Positions 14,455-27,489 of a stretch of DNA of 64,000 nt are shown here, one piece after another. The stretch's first letter is position 1, and each line of letters starts with the position of its first letter. This DNA is from Amblyornis subalaris (taxonomy: Eukaryota; Chordata; Aves; Passeriformes; Ptilonorhynchidae): positions 14,655,326 through 14,719,325 of the forward strand of contig JACAXG010000009.1 of assembly GCA_018881555.1 (NCBI GenBank). The letters are read 5' to 3'. The notes under the pieces were generated by a model that saw only the letters and a program-made list of their open reading frames with translations, was not told the DNA's origin and did no database searches. The position numbers were made by a program, and so were the translations under genes.

Positions 14455-15584
14455 CTCTTTTTCAGGGGTGTCAGGGGTGACAAGAAATATTTCTATTGGT
14501 ACATCAGTGATAAAAGGAGGCCTTGAGAGAATGTGGGCCCTCTGCAGAGAGAAATGGAAGAACTGGTTACCCAGGACATGGAGAAGGCTGAGGTACTCAA
14601 CTGGTTTTTTTGCTTGGCTTCACTAGTGAGGGCTCCAGCCACCCAAGTTGCTGAAGGCAAAGGTAGAGACTGAGAGAATGAAAAACTTCAAGAGATGATC
14701 AGGTTTGAGAACATACAAGTAACACAAAGGTGCACAAGTCTATGGGACCTGATGAGGTGTATCCACAAGTCCTGAGGGAACTGGTGGACGAAGTGTCTAA
14801 GCCACTATCCATCATATTTGAGAAGTTGTCCACTGAAGTTATCACTGACTTGTTAAAAAGGAAAATTACCCCTCATTTTTTAAAATGGAAATAAAGAACA
14901 CTCAAGGAACTACAGGCTGGTCATTCTTACCCTGGTGCCTGGCAGGGTGAAGGAACTGATCCTCCTGCAAACTCTGCTAAGGCACGTAGGAAATAAGGAG
15001 GAGATTGGTAATAGCCCACATGGCTTCACTAAAGGCAAATCGTGCCTGACAAATCTGGTGACCTACAATCGAATGACAGTGTCAGTGGAGAAGGAAACAG
15101 CAACTGACATTATCTACCTGGAGTTATGTAAAGCATTTGGCACTTGTCTCTAAACTGGAGAGACATGGATTTGATGAGTGGACCACTTGGTGGCTAAGAG
15201 ATTAGTTGGATGGTGATACTCAAAGAATTGAGGTCAACAACTCAACGTCCAAGTGAAGACCAGTGGTGAATGATGTTCCTCAGGGGTTGATATCGGAACC
15301 GGTGCTGCTTAACACCTTGTTGCCGACATGGACAGCAGGATTGAGTGCACCCTCAACAAGTTTGCTGATGACACCAATCTATGTGGTGTGGTCAATATCC
15401 TGAAGGAAGGGGATGCCATCCAGAGGGACCCGAACTGCCTTGAGAGGTGGTTCGTGTGAACCTTGTGATGTTCAGCAAGGCCATGGGCAAGGTCCTGCAC
15501 GTGAGTTTGGGCATTCCCCAGCTTAGATACAGACTGGGCAGAGAATGGATTGAGAGCAACCCTGTGGAGAGGGACTTGGTTGTG
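14455..15584 (+). mobile_element. CR1 LINE, 5' part of a copy split by an LTR
   Basis: Starts within the CR1 ORF2 (GAGAATGTGGGCCCTCTGCA block) and continues through reverse transcriptase remnants: IYLELCKAFGT near 15,109-15,141 and FADDTN from 15,361. The usual aspartates of the D-x-x-x-A-F-D motif are changed to Glu and Gly, so the enzyme is dead. The element is cut at GGGACTTGGTTGTG by an LTR and resumes at 16,437. Confidence 0.85.
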
Positions 15585-16436
15585 TGTCTTGGAGTGATTT
15601 ACTGTGATAGTCTATTCAATGATCTTCTGCTTATGCCCCAAAATAGTTCCTGTACCTTTAAATCCGGAAACCAGAGGTGTATAGAGCTGGGTGGTGGGGG
15701 AGGCTTTTTGCTTTTCTGTGCAGGCGCTTTGAAGCCTCGCTGCCCAGGCTTCCTGCAGCGCTGTGCAACATGGTTTCTCTGCTTGGCTGTCTTGGTTTTT
15801 GGCCCAGGCGAAAAACTTTTGCCTTCCCTGTCTTGGAGAAACTGGACTAGCAATGTCTCAGCTGCCTTGAGGTGAACTGAAGGGGCTGTCCCTCTGAGAC
15901 TGGTGGGAGTGGGACTGGCAGGAAGTGGAGCCACTCTGTTCCAGCCCCAAGCCTCCCCAAGGGGAGCTGAGCTGGGGAGAGAAACCACACCAAAGGCTCC
16001 AGCCCAGCTGTTTTGTCTGCCGTGACTGCCATGGAGAAGAGGTTGACACCAGGTAGCGACTGGATTTTCCCCCACTGCTGGAACTGCTCCATGGAGGTTC
16101 TACTTCCCTCAACGTGAGAGCCGGCACCATCTCGGACCACGTGTCAGGAAGGAGTATTCCTCCAGCACTGGCCTCATTCTCCGGACACTTTTCGGGGTCT
16201 TTGTTCATGTGTGTGTGTGGGAGGAAGTGAGTTCTGACAGTTTAGTGCTTAACAGTTATTTACTTTTTCCCTTACCTTGTGGGTGGGCATTCTGTTTGTT
16301 AATAAACAGTTGTTTTTTTCCACTTTCATCTATTAGCATTCATTTCCTATTGGTGGAAAGGGATTGTTGGAACCCTCTTGGGGAAGAGGACTCGTTCCAA
16401 ATAGTCCTCTCCTAAATTTGTCTCTAAACTGAGACA
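15585..16436 (+). mobile_element. Solo LTR of an endogenous retrovirus-like element, inserted in CR1
   Basis: An 852-bp segment beginning TGTCTTGGAGTGATTTACTG and ending CTGAGACA, so with TG...CA termini. It carries an AATAAA signal at 16,301-16,306 and shares its ends and many internal blocks with the LTR at 17,368. Flanks TTGTG and ACGTG may be a degraded 5-base target duplication. No gag, pol or env sequence is seen, so it is a solo LTR. The strand follows the AATAAA signal. The GC-rich interior yields several long but meaningless frames on both strands. Confidence 0.8.
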
Positions 16437-16785
16437 ACGTGTTGGTGGATGAGTCTCAACATGACCTGGCAATGTGCATGTGCATCCCAGAAAGCCAGCT
16501 GTGTCCTGAGCTGTGTCAAAAGCAGCCTGGCCAGCTGGCCAAGGAAGGTGAATCCTCTAGGGCCCTCCAGGCCCTACCTGGATTATTATATCCAGCTCTT
16601 GGACCACCAGCATAAGAAGGACATGGATATGTCAGAGTCAGTTCAGAGGACGGCCATGAGGATGACAACAGGCTTGGAACACTTCTGCTATGATGACAGG
16701 CTGAGAAAGTTGGGGTTGTTCAGTCTGAAGAAGAGAAGTGTCTGTGGAGATTTTGGAGAAATCTTCCAGTACCCTATTTTAAGAT
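16437..16785 (+). mobile_element. CR1 LINE, 3' part of the split copy
   Basis: Resumes the CR1 sequence exactly after the LTR (TTGGTGGATGAGTCTCAACA, then the CAATGTGC and CCCAGAAAGCCA blocks) and runs to about 16,785. It stops before the usual terminal octamers, so the far 3' end is missing or too diverged to recognise. Confidence 0.8.
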
Positions 16786-17367
16786 TTAATTAAGAGAATC
16801 TGTAGCAGAATCATAAGTGGTTTGGATTTAAGGAAGAGACCTTAAAGATCATAAATAAAAGAATAAATGAATCATCAGAAGATTTGGATAAAAAGCGTAA
16901 CAAGCAAAATGGCTAGGGGATTAACAGTTTGGAGAACAGGAAGGAAGTGATGACACTGCAAGTACACAAAATGTGGCTATGAAGAAGACTGTCATGAGAT
17001 GTCTCACAGGAAGTAGAACAAAGTGTAATTGGATTAATTTGCAGCAGATACTCATCTTTGATATTGGGAAAGCTTTAATAACCATCAGTAGATGTGAGCA
17101 ACTGAGTTAAATAGGAATAAAATGAATGTGCTTCTACAGAAATTACTCAGAATCCAGGACAACCAAATAATAAGCAAAATTCTTTCAACAGAATTTTTAC
17201 ATGGAACAGGATGTAGAACAGAAATCTATTGTAAGAATACAATTTTCCATTAATTTTCCATTTGATTGTGCTGGTTGCTTTAAAAATACTATGCCACCTC
17301 AATTTTGATTCTATTAAATATTTTTGTACTTTTTCTACATACAGTTCAGATAATCAGATTTCCTATG
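16786..17367. other. Spacer between split CR1 and second LTR
   Basis: AT-rich sequence separating the two repeat clusters. No coding or repeat identity recognised. It shows that the two LTRs are not the ends of one intact provirus. Confidence 0.6.
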
Positions 17368-18239
17368 TGTCCTGGAGTGATCTATTATGATAATTTATTC
17401 CATGATCCTCTGCTTACGTCCAAAGATTGTTGTTGTTTTCTCTCTGCCCCACCCCTGAGCCAGAGGGTGTGTGGGCCTGGCCGAGATCGTAGCAGAGTTC
17501 GGGAGACCGGAACGTTGCTCACTCTCTTCTGGTTTGGAGGGCCCGGATGTTAGTTGCTCTCTTCCGGTTCGGAAGGCGGGAAGTCCCGCCCTCTCTTCCA
17601 GTTCTGGGATTGGAAAGCATGGTCACAGCGTTGGCAGAGCGAGGAGACCAGAACTCCTGGGTTTTTTTTGCTAGACCCCTGCCCTGCTGTGTCGGTGCCG
17701 TGGCGGCCGCTGCCTGAGAATCAAGACCGGGGCCACTCTCGCCAGAGCCCTGAGTTGCAGTGTGGTTTTTTTTTTCTCCCGCTGCGCTGAGCCACGTGTT
17801 TTCTCTGCTTGGCTGACTTGGGTTTTGGCCGAGACAGAACACTTTTCCTTTTTCCCCTCGATCAGAGAAGCTGGAGTAGCATTTCTTTGACTGCCGGGAA
17901 CTGAACTGAACAAGTTGCTGCTCCAAAAGTGGCAGAAGAAGGGATCACTGAGAGTGGAGAGGCTCTGCACCCAGCCCCAAACCCCGGGAAGCCAAGCAGG
18001 GGAGTGAAAAGCACACCAGAAGGCTCCAACCCAGCTGCTTTCGCCTGCTGTGATTGCCCTCGGAGGGAAAAAGGTCAACACCAGGTAGCCACCGGAATTT
18101 TTCTCTGCTACAGGAGTGCTCCGTGGGGGCGGGGGGTCTGCTGCCGCTCCACATGGAGGGCCGCCATCTTTGGGCCATGTGTTGGGAAAGGTGTATTCGT
18201 CCTGCACTGCCTCCACTCTCTGGACACTTCTTGGGTTTT

Positions 18240-18274
<35 letters not shown>

Positions 18275-18493
18275 GTGGGTTCTGATGGTCTAATACTTAA
18301 CAGGTATTTACCTTTTGTTTTCCCTTGCTTGGTGGGAGGGCATTTTGTTTGTTAATAAACCGTTTAATTTTTTTTCACTTTCGTCTATTGGTATTCATTC
18401 TCTATTGGTGGAAAGGGGATTTTTGGAACTCTTTTGAAGAGAAAGACTCAGTCCAAAGAGTCTCTCTCTTAAATTTGTCTCAAAACCAGGACA
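17368..18493 (+). mobile_element. Solo LTR, second copy of the same family
   Basis: A 1,126-bp segment from TGTCCTGGAGTGATCTATTA to AACCAGGACA. It is flanked by CTATG on the left and CTATC on the right, a 5-base target duplication with one change. AATAAA lies at 18,354-18,359. It aligns with the LTR at 15,585 at both ends and in the middle, but differs in interior length and contains a TG dinucleotide run. A 5-base duplication would suit an ERVL-type element, but the family is not named here. No internal retroviral genes are present. Confidence 0.82.
18244..18272 (+). repeat. TG dinucleotide repeat inside LTR
   Basis: About 14 TG units within the second LTR. The corresponding place in the first LTR has only five TG units, so the repeat expanded in this copy. 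Confidence 0.9.
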
Positions 18494-21400
18494 CTATCTG
18501 ATGATTTTGTGTCTTTTTGTCTTCAAAGAGATGGATATAAAGACAAGCAAAATGATATTCTGATAAAATAGTTTAATTCTAAAATTTCTAAATAAAAATA
18601 CATGTGGATATAAAGCCATTGCTCATGGTGATAGAAAATATCCTTTTGCCCAGTTACTGCCTATATGGAGTATACTCCAAGAGCAAAGAGATGGAAAGAA
18701 GAAACCGATGCACAGTTTTCTGTGTCTTATGTAATCAAGAGTTTATGTGTCTCAGACTTCTGAACAGCTAACACAGAAATCCAAAATTCAGTAAGCAGTA
18801 GATCTAAACCAAAATCAAACTTTTACACTTAAGATAAGCCTGGGAAGCCTGGGCAAAGGGCACACTGTAGGTCAGAGATTGGTAAAATGGTTGCATATGT
18901 CACATCAGTCACTTTTGTTCACCAGCTTTATACAAACAAAATGAAACTAGGCAAAAAAGGAGGGTAAAGTACTCTGAGTGTCTAGAAAAGTTGTGTTTAA
19001 TTAAGTCACATTTTGTACTAGTTTACTATATAATTGCCAGCTGCCCTGACTCCAGAGTTCATAGTCATAGGAATCATAGGGTCACCTCAATATTTTTTAT
19101 AGTCTCACTTAGGACCCAGCACAAGGCTTATCTTTCCTCACTACCAAACTTCTTTAGACTACAAAATGGCAAATCCCTAAATGCACATCACATCTTAACC
19201 AGACAAGATGAAAATATACCCTTATATATATGTCTTGGTGAAAAACTGGATTATATGAAAGGTAAAATTAATGTTTTTCAGAATAGCCCCAGGAATTCTA
19301 AGACTGGTCAATATTGTACAAACTTTCATCACAAAGCTGTAATTTGACTTTCCTTTCCTTTAATGAAAGATAGATAATATTATTTTTAAAAGCTTCAAGC
19401 CTTAAATAAAACAATGTCAATTTTCATCTTCTACAGCCACCAATCTTTTATTTTAAAGAGAAGGTCATATTATGGCTTTGGTTTTTAAAAATAAAATATA
19501 GTGAGTTATACCTTTTAAGAAAAGCCATAAAAAAATAATAATCTAAAACAGCCTGAACCTTGTTTCAAGATTCAAAGAATACTTTTAAGAACTAGAAAAC
19601 CCATTTTGCTGTTACCAGCATATTTGACAATTACATTTCTTACTTCTTTGGCATCACCAAGATTGTTGTCCTTTAATCTGAAACATATTGTAGTAAATTA
19701 TCAATTGACTATTTGAAAAAGAAACTATATGAAGAAGCTGCTTGCTTTGGAAAATAGCACCAAACTGTTTCAATCAACACAAAAACTGAGAGGTCACGGG
19801 GAGACCTGCAGGAAAAAGGGGAGAATTTCAGTAGATGGTGCCAGCTCCATAACTCTATACTAAATATAGAATAGCTGCCCAGCAACATCTGTGGACAGGA
19901 GTCAGAACACATTCAGAAACGGGGCTATGTACAGTAGTGAAAAGGGGTGAAATAGAGATTACACAGAGAGCAATATGTTTTTCTGTCATTATAGGTGGAT
20001 ACTTGAGCTCAACAGATGGGTCAGCTCATTGAGCCTCTCAGCCTGGCAGTGACATCATTCCTGCATGTCCCGGGAATGGTTAAAACAATGTGGAGAAGAA
20101 ATCTCAGTCACTTCAGGTTTAGCACTTCAAAGCCACAAAACAAAATAAGGATGTATTAAGGTAATTCTAACCCTAAGTAACCCTAGCTTGTCCCTGCAAG
20201 CCTGCTGTAGTCCGTAATTCAGACATTTATTCCGTTGGAGCTGGGGGAGTGCAACATCTTTGGGACTCAGGAAGAGAGGCTGCAAAATGGACTCTTTCTA
20301 AACCATATATGTTTCTATCCTGGATGTGCACTTGGCAAATAGATCATGATTATTAGTTAGGCATTTCATACTAAATAACAGGTGTCCTTTAGGCTGAAAT
20401 ATGACCTAAATTATAGCCATAATGAGATATGTGAAAAAAAACTCCAAAACAACAACCAAACAAAATAAAGCCACGAAAGTAAGGACTTTGTGAGGCCTCA
20501 AATGTTCTACAGAGCTTACAAATTAGTAGCATTTTCTTGGATGTATTTTTAAAACCTATTTTTCTCACTTCTATAATTTGAATGATAATTGTTTATTTTC
20601 TGTGATGTAATTCCATTGTTTCTTTTTTCAACTCTTCCTCGGTTTAAATTAACACCAGAATGGCACTTCAGGGTGTGAATGGGTTAGGTACAGCGTGAAG
20701 TCCTCAGAGAGAAGAATTTTCTAATTGTGACTGAAAGACAGGCAATTCCTCTTGTGAAGCTGATTCAAACTATTTGGAGGAGACACAATGTGCAGGAACA
20801 CAGTGAACAATATGATGAGAAATAACTGTTCTAACCTGTGCAAGTCTCAAGATCCAGTTTGGAGTGGGTTTGGTTTTACAAGTGAAGAACAGTCTCTGAA
20901 TAGATTTTTCCTTGCAGGCACATGTTGCTTCTTCAGAAGCCAGCTTTCCATCTTGCTATAAAAACCTGATACATTCATTTTGAAACACCCTGTGTAATTT
21001 TTACATTTAAAGCAGAATGAGTCGATCCTTAAATTTAGTTGATAGTTTCTAACTGGTGCAATATACTGATCTTCTCAAAAGCTGTTAGATATCATGGTTG
21101 CCTAGCTATTTTCTGTGTCCATCCTCCAAAGCATTATGCAATACCTGATTTTCAAAAACTGCTCTTTGAAAGTCTCTTTGAAAATCAAACCTATCAGAGA
21201 TATTTTAGAAAACTGTTAGTCACTTTTACAAGTCTTGACTTAGACCTCTAAGGGTTTGGATTCCTCGTATATTTTGATAGATTAATCTGAGTCAAGAAAA
21301 TCTGTGGCTAAGTTCTGAAATGGTGTAAAACACAGGATGCTGCAATTTCAACAAGATGGTATGATTTATGTCTTCTGGAGTTGTGTCCAACTATGCTTGT

Positions 21401-24400
21401 AAATTCATCTATTACATATGCAGATCTAAAAAAGCACCAACCAAAAAAGGAAAAGTGAGACAAATAAATGCAAAACAAGGATATTTGTAATGAGTTGTTT
21501 AACTTTTATTCAGTTGGAACACAATGGATGTGTGTTATCCTCTAAATTAAAATGTAGCTGGTCTTTTTGGAACATAATATTCCTGAAGGTAACTGAGAAA
21601 CAAATTATAAAGAAGGAAATAAAACAATGAATAATATAGAAACTTTAAATAGTAGTCAAAGAAAAACCCATGTCTTGGAAAGGCAAGTTAAAGCGAATGA
21701 CTGTTCAGTTGCTTAAGGAAATACAATGGATATTTTTAAGACTCTTCCCAAAATAACCAAGACTCTTCTATTTTAGTCATTATAGTGTGAAAACCAATTT
21801 GAAAGTTTCTACTGCACTCTTTTATGAATTTCCATTTCACCGTTCTTTCCTCTATAGTGAGGACACACAGTCCATACTAAAAAGGTAAGTTTTGTGATGA
21901 CATTGCTTATATCTTTAAAGTCACCATTTTGTATGTTTGGCTGAAGTTAGAATTTTTTTTTCCTCAGCAGATTGCCAAAAATGAGCAATTTAATACAGAG
22001 AAATAGACACAAAACTTTATGTAAATGCCCTTTCTTTTCTATTCCACACCCTTTTTTTGGGACTTTCCTCAGTAAAACAGTCACCAGCTCCCCCTGAACA
22101 AGTTTGCTTTCTGTGATGACTAAACTGGAAATCCAGGATGACCCTGGTATTCACATGTTTTTCATAATCTGGGAATAGGCTGTTCAGAGCTGCACAGGAT
22201 GTGCCTCATTTTGAATGCTGGTTCATAACCCATGACTAAAAGAGTACATGCAAGGAATACAGTTCCAACATTTGCATGAATTACTGTCATCCTTTTCTAG
22301 GGCATTGTGTAATTCAGCTGGGATGACGAAGCTTGTCCAGAGCATGATCTAAGGGCCATCAAAATGAGAATTAAGGTTTGGATTTTTCATCTGAACCTTG
22401 AAAATAGTTGGACTGCAACTCAAGATACTGCAAAATACAGAGAAAGGCCAAAATCTGATAAAACAGCTGCTCATTTGAATGAAAATTTATCTCCTCTTAC
22501 CTAAACTAATCCTCTCTCTTCTCCAGTCATCACTTCCTCTTTCACAGCCCTCTCCCAGAGTGACAATCCTTTCTGGGAAAGTGTGTTTCATGGGGACTTG
22601 TAGCTTCCTGGAATCTTTACTGAGGGTTATTTGATGGGACACTCTTTCCTTCGTATAAGGGATTTTCCAGAGGACAGGAGGCTGCTGACACTGACATAGA
22701 AGCCAGGCAGTAACGAAATGTGATTCTGTCTATCACCGAAACACAGGAAATAGAGCACCTGAGTGCTGATACAAAGGTCTATCAATGTGTGTGATAGCAA
22801 ATGTTTTTGCCTATGTTTTCTTCAATTTCTTTAATTAAAGGTGAAGAGGTAAAATCAAGGTGAGGTTCTGGGGTCTTTGGTCCACAATCACTTTTACTTT
22901 TCCCTCATTCTTTGCTTGTAGTATGGTTAGGAGCTGGAAGGACTCATAAAAAGTCTAGTTTTACATGTTTGCTGCATTTTTGAGGGAGAAAGGTAACAGT
23001 GATCTCAGAATGTACATCTACGCTACAAAAACATGAGGAATAGGTAAAAAAGGCTTCCTCCACAAGGGTGGAAGTTAAGTTCAGAGCATTTGAAATCACA
23101 GTGAGCAGTAAGGCTACATCGGTATGTGGTTAATTCCTGCAGCTGCTAGATAGACCTGGAAAAAATGGTTTGATTCAGGAGAGAATAGAAAAGCCAGTGG
23201 AAACAAAAGCCAGTGTCGAGTACAGGAACAGACAGGCCTTTCCAAAGAAGAGATCAAAGTGAAGGATATGGTCATGTCAGATACTTTAGGTGAGGAAAAT
23301 TTGAATTTGTTTCCTAGAGTGACCTGTAGATGCCACAGACTCCCTTCAGAAGAGAGCAGAGAGAAGACCATGAGGGGTACACAGTAGATGCTCTTGCAGA
23401 GTGGGAAAGAGAGAGATGAGAAGATAGACAGTGACAGAAGGCACTATTCCTCCAAAGAGAGAGATCTCTCTTTTGAAGTTGGACTGTATTTTGTTCAAAC
23501 AGTTATACAAAAATTGCTTTTCACAGATGCATTAAAAAAATGCTACTGGTAGCACACATCCAAAATCTGATACATTAGCCCTTTTGATCTGTAGAAATAT
23601 GAAGAAGTCCAGGATGATAATTTCTGAGGCACAGAGCACTGAAGGAAACTTTCATACTCAGAATATCTAGAAATTACATTTCTCTCTCTTTAACTACCTT
23701 GTTAGCCTGTGCCTGGGTCAATATTTACCTGGATAAATGTTTACTAAGCTAGGGTGAATATTTACTCACATTTTCAGTAAAGAAACTCCACTGCTAACTG
23801 TGAAGAACAGTTTACTACAGTTAATCAGAAGAAATTATTATGCCTAGTGTAGAAAGAAGAGACAGGCTGTAGTACGTAGTGAATGTGGAAGATGCCATGC
23901 TAGGGAGCTAGTAAAGCCCAGGTGAGAGATACTGAGGAGGTGGAGAGCGTTCCTATGAGGCGGCCAAGCAGGGGATCTGTTTTCATACTTTCCTGATGGG
24001 GATTGGCACTTACCTGGCTGGTTTAAGAGGACTTTGAGGCAGACTTGCCAGCCCTTCTTTACCACAACCACAACAATGCTACCCAGTCTTTTGATCATCA
24101 AAGCTGGGATCTACTAGAAGGCAGCCCAAGAAAATACCTTCTTCTCTGGTGAAAACTTAGAATGAGGAAGAATCTGAATCTCTGGGACACCATGTTCCTG
24201 TGGAACAGATCCTGTCCTCCTGCTTGGGTTTCATTCCAGTAGCTTTCTGGATTGCGATAAATGCTATCCATTTTTTCCCAGACTCCCTAAAAAAAAAAGC
24301 CTTTCTTTCCACCCCCAGGGACAGATTATGTCGGTTCCTCTGAGGAGTCTGCAACCTGTTCTGCCAGCACTGGGTGCCTACTGCACGTGCATCTCTCCCA

Positions 24401-24971
24401 GCCCAGCCCCATGCTCCAGGAGCAATTTCCCCAGGATATGCTTGCTCTTCAGACGGCAGTGCTCATCTCTTTCCTGCAGAGACTTCCACTGGACCCAGGT
24501 AGAGCATTCACCAGCAGGCAGGCTGGTGCACCACTGCCCTTTGAAAGGTCCACAAAATAAGCTAAGAGCAAATGAAGCAGATGCTATCTATCAAAATTTA
24601 ATAAAAAGATTGTTATATAAATAACATTAACATGCATTTGCCTGCAACTTTCTGGGAATCAGTATTTGGAGCAGAATATAGCCCGGAAAGTTGGTTACAT
24701 TGGAGTAATAAAATCACATAGAAACCAAGACTGTTCTAATAATGATTTTTTATATTGACTGAACAGTATTCAAAGTAGGTCAGACTGGGAACGATAGATG
24801 ATTGATGCTAGGCCCTGTGTATGGTCAAGGGCCATAAAATTACATAATGACTTAATATTGTTCTTTGGTTCTTAGTTTTTTTAAAAGTTGTTTATCTTCT
24901 GAGTGACACAGCAGGGGGCAAAGTGTTTTCAGAAAGGATCTGCATTCCCATGAAAGGACACAAATATTGTG
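18494..24971. other. Intergenic stretch, nothing recognised
   Basis: About 6.5 kb with frames no longer than 118 codons and no recognisable protein, RNA gene or repeat family. Distal regulatory elements of DCN could lie here but cannot be told apart by eye. Confidence 0.6.
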
Positions 24972-25420
24972 TGTCCAGAGAAGGACAGCGAAGCTGGTGA
25001 GTGGTCTAAAGAGTAAGTCCTAAGAGAAGTGGCTGAGGGAGCTGGGGGTGTTTAGCCTGGAAAAAATGAAGCTCGGGGATGACCTTATCACTCTCTATAA
25101 CCACCTGAAAGGAGGCTGTAGCCAGGTGGGGGTTGGCCTCTTCTCCCAGGCAACCAGCAACAAGACAAGAGGAAATGGCCTCAAGCTGTATCAGGGGAGG
25201 TTCAGGTTGGATGTCAGGAAGAGTTTCCTCATAGAAAGGGTGGTTAAGCATTGGAATGGGCTGCCCAGGGAGGTGGTGGAGTCACCATCCCTGGAGCTGT
25301 TCAAAAAGACTGAAGGTGGCACTTAGGGCCATGGTCTAATTGACAAGGTGGTGATCAGTCAAAGATTGGACTCAATGACCTTGGAGATCTACTCCAACCT
25401 AAATGATTCTGTGATTCTTT
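24972..25420 (+). mobile_element. CR1 LINE 3' fragment
   Basis: About 450 bp of the CR1 end: AGAAGGACAGCGAAGCTGGT, the GGAGGTTCAGGTTGGATGTC block, GGGCTGCCCAGGGAGGTGGT, and finally AATGATTCTGTGATTCTTTG terminal octamers. It is 5'-truncated and noncoding. An apparent 92-codon frame here is only the CR1 tail. Confidence 0.9.
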
Positions 25421-27377
25421 GACTCAAAACAATTAATAGGGTACTACATCAATATTCAGTGTCATAAGTCCTCTCCCATTCAGTTCCTCTCTCTTCCACC
25501 TACTCCACTTTCCATTTCATGAAGGGCTGGGCACCTAACATATACATCTTCTACTTCTGAATATCAACAGGTAGCTTAAGTGTTTCCATCATTCCTAAAG
25601 GTGGTAACATCTTTTCCCCTTTGAGCTTCTTGGAATGGACTTCATGAAAGAAAATATAGGAAAATTTTCCCTCTATGGGCAGCAGATACTCTGAAGGCAG
25701 ACCAGGAGCCCCCAGTCCACCCAGCAGGCACCATGTGCTCCACCTGTTCACACCTTTATCTTCATATTTTGGTTTGAATCTCCCTGATGGCTAAGACAAA
25801 AAGAAGGAGAGATGGCTGTCCACCCCCCATGTGCCTCCAAAGAAATTACTAAATTATTAAATTACAACACTTTTCAACCCCATAACAGGTATCAGAACAA
25901 ATGTATTAAGGCCTTGCTGGGAAAGTATATGAATGGGTTTTGTGAAGCAAACTGACAAGAAGTTTACCCTGACCTGTTCCTCATCAAAATCTTGCTTTGA
26001 AATGTTTTTAAACACCAGATGCAGCTGGTGACCAAGGTTCAAATAACTGACATTACTAAGATGCAGCCAAGATTTCAGCAAGCCTCATGGCGACACTTCT
26101 GGACAAAGATAAGGCTTTGTTGTAAGCATGAAAGTTTGGAACACCACTAATCATATGTAGAAAAATGTCACAACAGAAACCATTAGCAGTCTTGAATCCA
26201 GTGGAGAGGCAGGGAAAATAAGTTAGCTTAAGGACTAGGGGTGAATAACTGATCCTTAACTTTAAGAGTGAGTTATATAAAGAAGCTGTAATGTAAGATG
26301 TCTGATTACACCTTTGTTCTACACAGACCAAAACTAACAGACAATTATTCTACCATGCTTTCTTCCACCAAAAGAGCACAATTATAAGATCTCTTATAAG
26401 GGCTCTTCTTGAACTTAAATAGGAGGACAGCTAAAATTTTAAGAGTCTATTGTGTTTCTAAAAATTCTGACTTCTTTTAAACATCATTTTACAGGCTTTA
26501 ATTTCAGATTTGCACCTGGCTTTAGCCTAGGGGCAGAAATAAAAAGGATACAAGTCAAAACACAGAGACACAAGCCTTCAGTATTTAGATAGGACAGCTA
26601 ACAGCACAGTGAAGCTACACATGTTCACAATGTGTTTGGATTACTAAATAAATAGTAATTATTGTATTTGCTCTCATTTCAGTTTGATAGACTTTTAAAA
26701 TTGTGCAGGAATAAAGCAACTGCATTTTACCTTCCATTCACATTTACACAAAACCAGAAATTACTGAAATAAAATATAAATCTGAACGATAAGTCAGATG
26801 CATTTTTCCTTTCACGTTTGAAAAAAATCTCCTCTGTCTTTAAAAAAAACAAAATAACAAAAAAAAAATGCCACTAAAAAAAAATTTAAAAACACAAAAA
26901 CACCCACCAGCCCCAAAACCAAACAGTTAAAGCTAATTTTCCCTCTGCTTTGCTGTCTTGGTGAGAAGGCAGTGAAGAAAAAAAAAAAAGCAAAGTTTAT
27001 ATAAAGCAGCTATAACCACAAATGTTAGAATCATTTTACTAATGAAAACATGATTTTCATACATATCAAAACCATGCTGTAGTTTGAAAAAATACATAGA
27101 AACTCTATTAATAGACAAGATAATAATATATTAAACTATATACTTCTTAGTTTGACAATGATTTTAGCATAAACAAAGGCAGGTTGATATCTGTTTAAAT
27201 AGTTTTACTTAAAACTAACCCTTTTTTTCTGATATTAATCTCCACTTTGCCTCACTCCAAGATTAATTTTATATCATTTCCTTGATTTCCAAATACTATA
27301 AACAAGAGGAACCGCCAAACATTTTTTTCATTAATGAGTCATAAAACCCCCCACAGTTAAAATCAAGAAAACGTTCC
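25421..27377. other. Immediate 5' flank of DCN
   Basis: About 2 kb ahead of the leader exon. It includes an A-rich stretch near 26,822-26,920. Promoter elements other than one TATA-like site could not be assigned, and the alternative leader exon known in mammals was not recognised here. Confidence 0.5.
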
Positions 27378-27388
27378 TAAATATATAT
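27378..27388 (+). promoter_or_regulatory. DCN: TATA-like element upstream of DCN leader exon
   Basis: An AT-rich TAAATATATAT stretch lies about 30 bases before the point where similarity to the human DCN leader begins. It could position a start near 27,410-27,420. The surroundings are AT-rich, so a chance match is quite possible, and I see no CpG island. Placement is an inference from spacing only. Confidence 0.3.
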
Positions 27389-27469
27389 CGTAGGGACATA
27401 AATAAAATAAGATGAATTACAGCTAAGAATCTGTTTTATAATGTACAAGTAGTTTGGGATTGTAAACAG

Positions 27470-27484
27470 ATGAAAGAGAAATAA
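27470..27484 (+). promoter_or_regulatory. DCN: Upstream ORF of 4 codons in DCN leader
   Basis: ATG-AAA-GAG-AAA-TAA encodes Met-Lys-Glu-Lys then a stop. The context at -3 is C, which is weak, so most ribosomes should scan past. The remembered human leader has a four-codon frame at the same place (Met-Gln-Lys-Glu-stop). That suggests the start-stop arrangement is kept while the codons drift. An earlier ATG at 27,441 (Met-Tyr-Lys-stop) may also be transcribed, depending on the start site. Confidence 0.5.
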
Positions 27485-27489
27485 GGCAA

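Noticed and set aside
15599..16208. Overlapping minus-strand frames of 116-158 codons
   Set aside because: They lie wholly inside the GC-rich interior of an LTR, overlap one another in different frames and show no domain; they are products of base composition.
17671..18216. Minus-strand frame of 181 codons, the longest in the window
   Set aside because: It falls within the second solo LTR and has no counterpart frame in the first LTR. No retroviral or host domain is visible.
15585..18493. A single provirus with the two LTRs as its ends
   Set aside because: The sequence between them contains the rest of a CR1 copy and anonymous DNA, no gag, pol or env, and each LTR has its own flanks.
19060..19100. 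CATAGTCATAGGAATCATAG resembling a CR1 terminal repeat
   Set aside because: The following bases do not continue into CR1 3' UTR sequence, so the match is limited to a low-complexity motif.
25048..25326. 92-codon frame resembling a conserved avian protein tail
   Set aside because: It is the widely repeated CR1 3' region read in frame, not a host gene.
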